From Lepisosteus oculatus (Eukaryota; Chordata; Actinopteri; Semionotiformes; Lepisosteidae): a DNA stretch of 64,000 bases. Positions 55,701 through 64,000 of this stretch are shown here, in pieces. The stretch spans positions 25,039,501-25,103,500 of the forward strand of contig NC_090698.1 in assembly GCF_040954835.1 (NCBI RefSeq), written 5' to 3'. The notes below the pieces were generated by a model. It was not told where the DNA came from. It made no database searches and saw only the letters and a program-made list of their open reading frames with translations. Each line of letters begins with the position of its first letter. The stretch's first letter is position 1. Position numbers and translations under genes: made by a program.

Positions 55701-58700
55701 TGCAGATAAATATGGAACGGTAAGTTTCTCAAGTCAATTCTCAACTTTTTTTTTTCCCAGCTAGCTCAATTGAACCTGCCACGTCATGCTATCAGGAATG
55801 CTTTTTTGTGTTTATAAGACAGGGCTTTTAAATGAAATAATTAGCTTTGAAACACATTTTTAAGTACACATAGTGATAAGGAGGAGCAATTTACTGATTA
55901 TCTCAATCTACTGGTGTTTTGACAGAACTACATCAACAAGACTGATATTCAGGACTTCCCAAGATTTGCTCATCGGGGCATTTTGTTGGATTCTTCCCGA
56001 CACTACTTGCCTCTTAAAGTGATCTTGGCAAATTTGGTGAGTAAAGCACTGGTTCATGAATAATAAGTCAGGTCAAGGTAGATCTTTCTATACCTAACTA
56101 AGCTGAAACCAGAGGACTCTGGTGTCTGAAGAGTACACGGTTTACAAAAGAACACTGAAATTCCTAAACTGGAATAAGAGTCAGGGGACACTGGGGGAAC
56201 AGGAAACAAGTTTGAGAAACTAGTTTACAAAAGTACTCTGCTTGTATTTAGTTTTGCCCTGGGGTTTTCATTTAAACATGAAAATGTAATTCAGAATTTC
56301 TGAAGTCTTCTGGGTTTTTTATTATTTAATATATTGAGGGGGCATAAACATAAAAAGCACATCTACACAGAGTAACCTGCTTAACTGTGTTTATGTACTC
56401 TTCATAGGATATTGCTGTCATAGAACAAACAGCACCATATTAAAATCCTTTAGCATTGTTTGATATTTGTCTTATTTACAATACTCAGGCAACAAACAAT
56501 TGTTTTTTAGCCCGAAACAGACCTGAAAATTGTAACTATTTGTAAACCAATGTTTTAGTGATTTGTGTCTAAAGAACATTATTCACCTTTAAGAGTTTGA
56601 GCTTCGAAAGTTTGTTGGAAATAATAATTGAAAAAATCTTAATTTCTCATAATCTGTTAGCTGTATCCATCTACCTAACTACAGTACACAAACATTCTTC
56701 CATCTGCAAAAACGGAGTAGACATACAGTGTCATAAGTATTGGGACAATGAAGTCAAAATGGCTATTTTTGCCGTATACTCGAGCAATTTGGATTTGAGA
56801 TGAAAACCTTAATATAAAAGTACAAAAAGAAAAAAGACCAGGCAATTGCCCCAATACTTATGCTCACCTGAAGTAGGGAGACTGAATAGGGAGTTTTTTT
56901 TCTCATATCAATCTTATCTAAAATCTGAATTGCTTGAGTATATAGAAGTTGTTAGTATACAGTGTTGATTTCCCTATCACAATATTCACTTAGGGCACTG
57001 CATTTTCTTACTCTAATGTATCCTCTGGCTTTTTCATAGCAAGTGGGTGGAAATCTGTTTTTCACACCTGTTTGCAATATCAGACTGCATGAAAATTGAG
57101 TACCCTTTTAGTACCACCCTCTCAGAAAAAGGTAGTGATCTGGAAAAAGTATTTCCAGTGCAATACATTTCATGAGATTTACTCCCCCACGTGTTTGTAA
57201 GGGTGACTATTAGGCTCTTTCTCTACCTGCAGGATGCCATGGCCATGAACAAGTACAATGTCTTCCACTGGCACATTGTGGACGACCACTCTTTCCCTTA
57301 CCAGAGCACGGCTTTCCCTAATCTCAGCACAGAGGTTCGTCAAGAATTGTTCAGCATGTTTCACTTATCTGTTATGGATTTGTTTTAAACTTGGAGTAGT
57401 ATCTTACAGTTTCACAAACCTGTCAGTTTCCATATGGGAATGTGAATGTATTGTAGGTTATCTTACATTCTTAATGAATAAGATTTATAAGAACATACTG
57501 TATAGTTTCTTCTCAACTTGCCACTGGGATCTGGGAACTTCAGATGAAAGTGTAGTTTTCCTTGTCATTGTAATAGGGATCCTATCACCCGTATACCCAT
57601 GTCTACACTCCCACTGATGTGAAGATGGTGATTGAATATGCGAGAATGAGGGGAATCCGTGTTGTTGCTGAGTTTGACACTCCAGGACACACGCAGTCTT
57701 GGGGCTTAGGTGAGGCCTAGATTTCCTCTCATGAAATGGAGCCTTTTTCTGGCACATATGAAACTTCTGTTTAGGGCAGAAAAAAATTATGGCTAATACG
57801 CAAGAGAACAAAAATCAAAACAAAAATCACACTGGTTAGTTCATTTAATATTTTGACAGTGGGTATAGAAAACTACTGACAGTTGGCAGTACTGATTGGT
57901 AGAATGTTCAGATGTTAGTTTGTGATTTCAAAAAGGCACTTCCATGTCTAACCAGCGGCTGTCCCCAAGAAAATCCATACCTCACAACGTTGTTTTACTC
58001 ATACAGAAGAACCTTGTCATTCATTGAGATTCTGTTCTTAAACTACAGGGCAGATCTATGATACACAAAGTATTCCAACTCAAGCAAATCCAAATAATTC
58101 AAACTCCATCCTGTCTTTTCTGCTCGTCGACATTTGAAGTTGCGACTCACTCTTGTTTTATAAATGTTTTGCTCACACAGGCCAGAAAGGGCTCCTTACT
58201 CCCTGTTATGCAGGAGACACACCTACAGGAACATTCGGGCCTGTGAACCCTATTCTGAACTCCACCTATGAGTTCATGACCCAGTTTTTCAAAGAGGTCA
58301 GCTCTGTCTTCCCTGACATGTACATTCACCTAGGTGGTGATGAAGTGGATTTCTCTTGCTGGTGAGATTTCTAAGTATAATGATCTCTTACCTTTTCAGG
58401 TTCTCAGTTTTAGAACCTCAGCAAGATGTTTTGGCATTGTTGAAATCACAGAAACATGGTTAACTGAATGTTGTGGTGATAGAGCTCAGCAAAAAAACCA
58501 GAACAGAGGATGAGGAGAAAGGAATAGCACTGCACATCAAAAAGAACACTCAGCCACAGAAATGCAACTTAAATAAATTAAGGGTCTCAATGTTAATGCA
58601 TAAATCTTCTATAAAAAAACACCTTATTCCAATATCAATAATAATGCAGTCTGACATTCAAATCAGGGATGTACCTACATGTGTAAGGTAAAATTTTCAT

Positions 58701-61700
58701 GTGACATGGTGGGATAAGCTGTATATTGACAGGTACATAATTCAAATCAAACTGTTAAAATTGTACAGTACAATAGCAAACATTCTACATTGTATGCTTC
58801 TGGTTAGAATAATACAAAAAGGCCCTGCAGGCAGTCTGAAGAAAACTAACCAGTTATGCTTCTTGTCACAAAGGAATGTCTCACTTTGACAAGTTCTAGC
58901 AGTGTATGAAAAATAAAACCCTTTTTCTTTTAAAAGTTAATTTTATTGACATAAGAACTGGAAAATCTGAAACCGGCTGATGTTTGATCTACATTCATTT
59001 CATCCGATCTAAGATAACCGAAACCTTAAAACTTTTTTAGTGTTGTGGAAAAGTAACAAACAACTACCAAGTGGTCTGGATGGACTGAATAATTTTCTCT
59101 TGTTCTTACGTACTGTAGATTTATTTAGATCATTAAGCTGTATTAAAGGGAAATGCTGAAATACTCATTTCAATGTCACATTGACAAACACCCAGCTTTT
59201 TTTCCCCACAGGAAATCAAATCCTGACATTCAAAAATTCATGGATACACAAGGTTTTGGCAAGGACTACAGTAAGCTGGAGTCTTACTACATTCAGAAGT
59301 AAGTGATAAAATCAATTATTTTGACATGTCCATGATGCACTTGAAACTGTATGGGACACTGAGAAAGAGGTATTTGTAATTTACTGCCATATTTATGATC
59401 AAGGACTGTGGTGGAAAGTGTAGCTTTTATATTCTGTGACAATATTAGAGCAGCAACAGACTGTGACTCTAACTGAGGAATGGTGACAATCACTTATGCA
59501 TCTTCGACATAGCCTAGTGTAGCAATGTGACGCACACTAGCGGTGTTTGGAATCAAAATGTAAATATTCTTGAACTAAAGCAAATAAGCTTTATTTTCCT
59601 GCATTTTTTTTAATTATAGTTGCATTCATTGCTTGTTCTATTGAGATATATACTTCTAACTGTAGGATCCTGGAAATTGTTGCTGGCACCAAGAAAGGTT
59701 ACATGGTTTGGCAGGAGGTATTTGACAATGGAGTGAAGGTAAGTTGGAAAAGTAGCTGGACTGTTGTTGCTATGCATGTTTCTCACTATAAAGTAGATTT
59801 TTAAGTTGTTAAATCTTAAATATCGTGTTCTTGGTTGGAGATGTCTGAATAAACTAACCTCTGTCAAAGTCATTGTGCATGTTAGAAAAGATGGCTATGA
59901 TGCTGATCGCTGTCAATATTAAAAGAGTGCTTAAACTGATAGGTTAGAATTGTAAGCTAAAAATAGTATTCCAATTTAGACTTGCTAGTATTGTTAAAAT
60001 ACAAATCCTGCAACTTGGTACTGGACAGCTTTACTGGCTTCTGTCAAGTGCAGCAGCTAATTTCCTTTGGGGAAAAAATGGATAGATGACCCAAAAAAGC
60101 TTACTGTCTTGCCATTGTCCTTATATTGGTATGACTATTGTGATGCAAAAAAATAAAATAAACATGCCTTACCTTTTGATCATTCCAGATAAAGCCAGAT
60201 ACTGTAGTGGAAGTGTGGATGGGGAATAAGCTTGAAGAAGAACTCAAAAAAGTAACAGGAGCTGGGTTCACAACAATTCTGTCTGCCCCCTGGTACCTAG
60301 ATTACATTAGCTATGGCCAGGACTGGCAGAGGTACTACAAAGTTGAGCCTCTTGATTTTGAGGGTTAGTTGTTTTATCTTTTATTTTTCATGCCAATTTG
60401 TTAAACACACTTTCCCTTGAGTGAGTTTCCAGAGATAATTTGTCTTTACGAGGAAAGATCGTGTAAATCAAATAAAAACCACCACATGATGGGATTTGTT
60501 TTGTCACATGAAACTTTCCAGGCAATTTATTTTTTTTATGCTTTCTAATATGCAAGTTGATCTGGAAATAATCTGTTTTGCAGATGTATGGCAGCATATT
60601 TGTCTCATTATAGAAAATGTGCTGTTCAAGGAAATTCCCTACATAGGGAGATTGCAAACGGGCACCTAGCTCTCAAACTTCTCAAAGTGCCCAGTTTAAA
60701 ATTGAAGCCAACATTTTACTGTTAATGCATTCTTGGCAGAATTTGAGAGAATCTATTGTTTAACAAACCTGTAAAATGTAAGCATATCTGTGAAAGAAAT
60801 CACATTTGACATTGACAACCAATGCAGTAAGAAGGGAAGAGATTAATCAACTGTATGTGTTAACCAATAAAATACCTTAAAATATGTATTTATAACTATA
60901 TGATAGTCTGTATGAGTTTTATTGTAGTGAGCTGTATACTATGAAAATGTAGTGGATTATGCCCTTTTTTATTTTTCTATACTAAGCAAGTGTGTTAAAA
61001 TGAAGGAAAATAGGGGTAATAAATATGCTAAGACAGTATAGGTGCTCACTCTGAGTGTGGGTTTAGCTTTATGGCCAATGTGTTGCAGGTCTGAAACTGA
61101 CTCATGTCATTAACATAAGGTTGGGGTTAGGCTTGGCCGTCTGGTCTTTTCTTTGTAGGTTTGCAGTAACCTCAGTAAGGAGTGTGCTGCTGCTCCAGTC
61201 AGCACTAACTCGCCTATATGGCCCTGTGGAGCTTGCAACTTGTAAAAAATTACGGATTTTTTTTTAGGTGGCCAGTATAGAGGAGCTTATCTGTCCATCC
61301 AATCTTACCATGCAGTACTAGGAAAATGGACAATTGTAAACTGAGAGGGTATCAATGTGAACAATAAGCTAGAAAAAATGTCATCCAAGTGGCTAAACCA
61401 GTTGAAGCACTTGCCAGGCTGCAGTTTAATTTGTGTGTTTGACACCGAGTCACATCACTAGCTTTGCCAAGAGGCAAAGCAGAATAGTGTACCTGGACTC
61501 ACTCAGCTGAGGCCTCCTAGTAAATTACTGGCATGTGACACTGTTGGTGAGAGTTGTACCTCTCCTTAAATCACTGCAGGACCATAGTATGGGGCTTTGG
61601 GCGCTGTGTCATGTTAAAAGATGAGTGCCTCGTTATTTAACGTTTTGAGCTCTGTACAGTATCCGAGAGCTAAGACCTGAAAAACATTTAGTAATTCTAA

Positions 61701-63572
61701 ATTAACAGAAAAACTGAGAAAATGTGGAAAAACAGCAAGACTATAAAACAAGTATAATAATACAAAGAACACTGCATTTGTTTTGAGGCAGACTCTTTTA
61801 ATGGTGACATTAACATTTAAACTGTTGCTGCTTGCATGTTCAGCTTGACAGCACGTCGGAGTGAGCTCAAAGACTTTTCTTTTATGATAATCGCTTTTCC
61901 TCTGCAGCACATTTAGGGAATGAGCTCTCATACGGTTTTCCAAAGCAGAGCACGGCTGATTGATGCACGATTTAAACATGCACATTTGAAACTCTTGCAC
62001 GATGCCTTTATCATGGTGTATGAAATTGTTCTGCATCCACACTCATATTGTCTGGGGATTGTGATAATTCTGTCTGTCCGCTCTGTCTCTAGTTAAAGCT
62101 AGACACCCTTATCCAAGTGTGGAAGGGAAATGAGGAGCAGTATCAGAGGGAGATGGCAGCAATAACAGCTGCTGGGTTTCATGCCCTGCTCTCCTCGCCC
62201 TGGTATCTCAACCGAATCTCGTACGGCCAGGACTGGCAGCAGATGTACAGAGCCGATCCGTACAGCTTTAACGGTGTGTGCAAGACCTCCACCCCAGTGC
62301 CCAGTACCAGGGAACCAGCTTCCCAACAGCCTTTTCAATTCAGTTATATACAGTAATTCATTGCTTGCCCTTTTTTATTCTTTAATCCTAATTGTAGGAA
62401 GAAAGATGACACTGTAATTGTTATAACTAATTTCTGTAAAAAATGTGCATACTACTGTATGATCTTGTATTTTGCTTTCCATTTTTCTTAGGGACTGAGG
62501 CACAGAAGAAGCTGGTAGTTGGAGGAGAGGCCTGTCTTTGGGGAGAATATGTGGACGCAACAAACCTCACCCCAAGACTCTGGTAAGAAAGCAAGAATCC
62601 CTCTTTCTTGCATCTTAATACTCAAGTTACATGTTACAATAAACATTTCATTACACAGTACTGTTCACTTGGCCATGATCTAATTCCAGTCATTGGCTAC
62701 ACTATAGAAGGCGCTAATTGATGAGTTAATGATTTATTTGCAATGTAAAAGAGTGAAACCCTTCTATCTTCTTGGTTGTATTGACAGCAACCCTCAAATG
62801 TATTTTTCCTTCATCAGTTTTTCAGTTTACTTTCACTCAATTCTCATACTATTTCACTGACTTTATTATGAACACATTTAAATGCTGAAAAGGAATCACC
62901 TGACAAAAAATCATGGCATTTGATTTATATTAACACAACAGGAGAGACAAATGCATTGGCTCCTTTTGGGTGTTAAATCTGCATTTCTAAGCATTGCCAA
63001 CATAAAACTAGTGGTGTCTCCTTCCTTCCCCCAGGCCTCGGGCCAGTGCAGTAGCCGAGCGTCTGTGGAGCGATAAAGATGTCAAGGACATCGGTGATGC
63101 ATACAGCCGCCTCACCCAGCACCGCTGTCGCATGGTGCAGTAAGTATTGGCCACACTGATGGAAAAACTCTAGTGAACTGGCAAGATAGTCCAGTGTATT
63201 TTGAATTTCCTTTGAGCACAATGGTTGCTATGGAGATTTTTTTTTGTACAGCATCAAAAGCCTTCCATGTCAGGTGCAACCCTGTTCAAATCAGTGCAGC
63301 TTGGCTCCAATTAGTTACCGTTTCCTCAATTGGAATTTTTATTTCTTTCTAAATTTTAAGAAATTATAACAGAGTTGAAACCAAGGCTTTCAGTGGAAAT
63401 GACCGGACTAGACAATTCAGAGATTGGTCGGAAAAGCCTTCATACTTGGATGAGTTATTAGTACTTCAGTACTCTTCACTCACTGCATCTTGGGTTTTTT
63501 TTTTACAGGAGAGGAATCCCTGCAGAGCCTTTATATGTGGGACACTGTGAACATGAGTACAAGGGCTTGTGA
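52705..63572 (+). CDS. hexb: hexb: beta-hexosaminidase subunit beta, lysosomal (14 exon positions, exon 11 in two versions)
   Basis: Glycoside hydrolase family 20 enzyme that removes terminal GlcNAc/GalNAc from glycolipids and glycans in the lysosome. Exons read from splice sites and frame: 52705-52949, 53802-53953, 55025-55090, 55673-55719, 55926-56036, 57233-57334, 57577-57709, 58181-58361, 59212-59298, 59666-59738, 11a 60189-60363 or 11b 62093-62273, 62492-62582, 63035-63139, 63509-63572. The product is 543 aa with 11a or 545 aa with 11b; human HEXB is 556 aa. ATG 52705 is the first in-frame ATG, after in-frame stops at 52648, 52660 and 52669. Residues 1-19 form a signal peptide. The catalytic Asp339-Glu340 pair lies in H-L-G-G-D-E. 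N-glycosylation sequons are at N174 and N312. Several exon lengths equal the human ones as I recall them. Orthology rests on the enc1 neighbour and on beta-type exons 3, 12 and 13, although exons 7-10 contain many HEXA-like residues. Confidence 0.96.
56727..56868. mobile_element. MITE-like DNA transposon in hexb intron 5
   Basis: CATAAGTATTGGG at 56732-56744 is repeated perfectly inverted at 56850-56862. The match extends imperfectly on both sides. The element is about 140 bp with no coding capacity. It looks like a non-autonomous DNA transposon; the superfamily was not determined. Confidence 0.6.
58421..58570 (+). mobile_element. degenerate LINE endonuclease fragment in hexb intron 8
   Basis: One frame reads [12 protein letters not shown], the typical I-T-E-T-W-L motif of the apurinic-like endonuclease of CR1/L2/Rex-type LINEs. 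After a frameshift, E-K-G-I-A-L-H-I-K follows where the family has G-G-V-A-L-Y-V. No long open frame remains. Confidence 0.45.
60189..60363 (+). CDS. hexb: hexb exon 11a (beta-type active-site exon)
   Basis: This exon has 175 nt: 58 full codons plus one base. It starts at a codon boundary after acceptor ttccag and ends at donor gttagt. It encodes residues 400-457, including E-V-W and [12 protein letters not shown], and ends K-V-E-P-L-D-F-E-G. This matches human HEXB exon 11 (W-Y-L-D-L-I-S-Y-G). Asp437-Tyr438 occupy the place of human beta Asp452-Leu453. Confidence 0.95.
62093..62273 (+). CDS. hexb: hexb exon 11b (alternative, HEXA-like active-site exon)
   Basis: This exon has 181 nt: 60 full codons plus one base. 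It lies 1.73 kb after exon 11a and 218 nt before exon 12. The acceptor has a strong CU-rich tract (ctgtctgtccgctctgtctctag) and the donor is gtgtgt. No stop occurs in frame. It encodes residues 400-459, with [22 protein letters not shown] and a Y-S-F-N-G end. Entry and exit phases equal those of 11a, so the two can be swapped. Asn439-Arg440 match human HEXA Asn423-Arg424. The protein is far diverged from 11a yet keeps the family-invariant residues, so this is an old exon under constraint rather than a fresh copy or pseudoexon. Expression is not shown by the sequence. Confidence 0.88.
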
Positions 63573-63781
63573 AAAATTAATCTCGGGAGGCTGGAAATAA
63601 TATAAGGGAAAATGTATCAAGGCTGCAAGCTGACAATCTATTCTTGTTTGCTTTGCATTCTTCAAGATCAAAAATGATTGTACAGTGGTATACCTCTGAG
63701 TTCACTTTAAAACTGTTCTCTTTTTCTTTACAAATGATGCCAGCATTTTATTTTTGAATATGTGTTGTGGGATGGAAATAC

Positions 63782-63787
63782 AATAAA
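63782..63787 (+). terminator. hexb poly(A) signal (proximal)
   Basis: AATAAA lies 210 nt after the hexb stop codon (TGA 63570-63572) in an AT-rich 3' UTR. Confidence 0.75.
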
Positions 63788-63871
63788 AAGCACTTGACTG
63801 TAATTCTCATTTATTTGCATAGTAAATTGTTTGTTGACCAATCATGTATAAAATGCCGATCTTGAAATTCT

Positions 63872-63877
63872 AATAAA
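63872..63877 (+). terminator. hexb poly(A) signal (distal)
   Basis: A second AATAAA lies 90 nt further on. It could give a slightly longer hexb mRNA. Nothing else is recognised up to the window end. Confidence 0.5.
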
Positions 63878-64000
63878 AGCACACTTTCTTGGAATTCTTT
63901 TACTTATGATAATGATTCAAAACCTGAGATTGTTATTTTATTTTGTGTAGTTTGAACAAGACTTAAAGATTTTAAATCCTTTAAAATGTAAAAAAAAAAT

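Noticed and set aside
61614..62042. 142-codon open frame antisense in the hexb 11a-11b intron
   Set aside because: No family resemblance; most likely chance.
62093..62273. Exon 11b as assembly duplication or dead pseudoexon
   Set aside because: It differs from 11a too much for an assembly copy, and keeps the frame, both splice sites and the family-invariant residues.
52705..63572. Gene considered as hexa rather than hexb
   Set aside because: The enc1 neighbour and beta-type exons (A-V-L-K-A..V-W-G-A-L-R-G, L-T-P-R-L-W-P-R-A-S-A-V, H-R-C-R-M-V) favour hexb despite alpha-like stretches in the middle.

Overview
This is vertebrate nuclear DNA, most likely from a ray-finned fish. It is AT-rich, with short exons separated by 0.2-1.7 kb introns. 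It carries tRNA-headed and 5S-rRNA-like SINEs, LINE tails and solo LTRs of kinds seen in fish genomes. The species cannot be named from the sequence. The very close match of enc1 to the human protein suggests a slowly evolving lineage.

Layout: 1 to about 31 kb is a gene-poor flank with repeats, including two solo LTRs (8404-9074 and 19435-19949), each with a perfect 5-bp target-site duplication. enc1 lies on the minus strand: the whole 589-codon reading frame is in one exon (35956-37725), followed by a probable long 3' UTR and preceded by a 1.8-kb 5' UTR intron and a non-coding exon that ends at 39575. From 40 to 52.6 kb there is an intergenic stretch with SINEs, a broken LTR element and a 68/69-bp tandem duplication. 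hexb, the beta subunit of lysosomal beta-hexosaminidase, lies on the plus strand at 52705-63572 with poly(A) signals at 63782 and 63872. The head-to-head enc1-hexb neighbourhood is the same as in human.

Main discovery: hexb carries two versions of exon 11. Exon 11a (60189-60363) is beta-like (W-Y-L-D-Y-I-S-Y-G). Exon 11b (62093-62273) is alpha(HEXA)-like (Q-V-W ... W-Y-L-N-R-I-S-Y-G). Both have canonical splice sites, start in phase 0 and end with one extra base, so exactly one of them must be used to keep the frame. The swap changes the residue pair that in human separates the alpha active site (Asn423/Arg424, which accepts negatively charged substrates) from the beta active site (Asp452/Leu453). 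One gene could therefore make a beta-type and an alpha-type catalytic subunit by mutually exclusive splicing.
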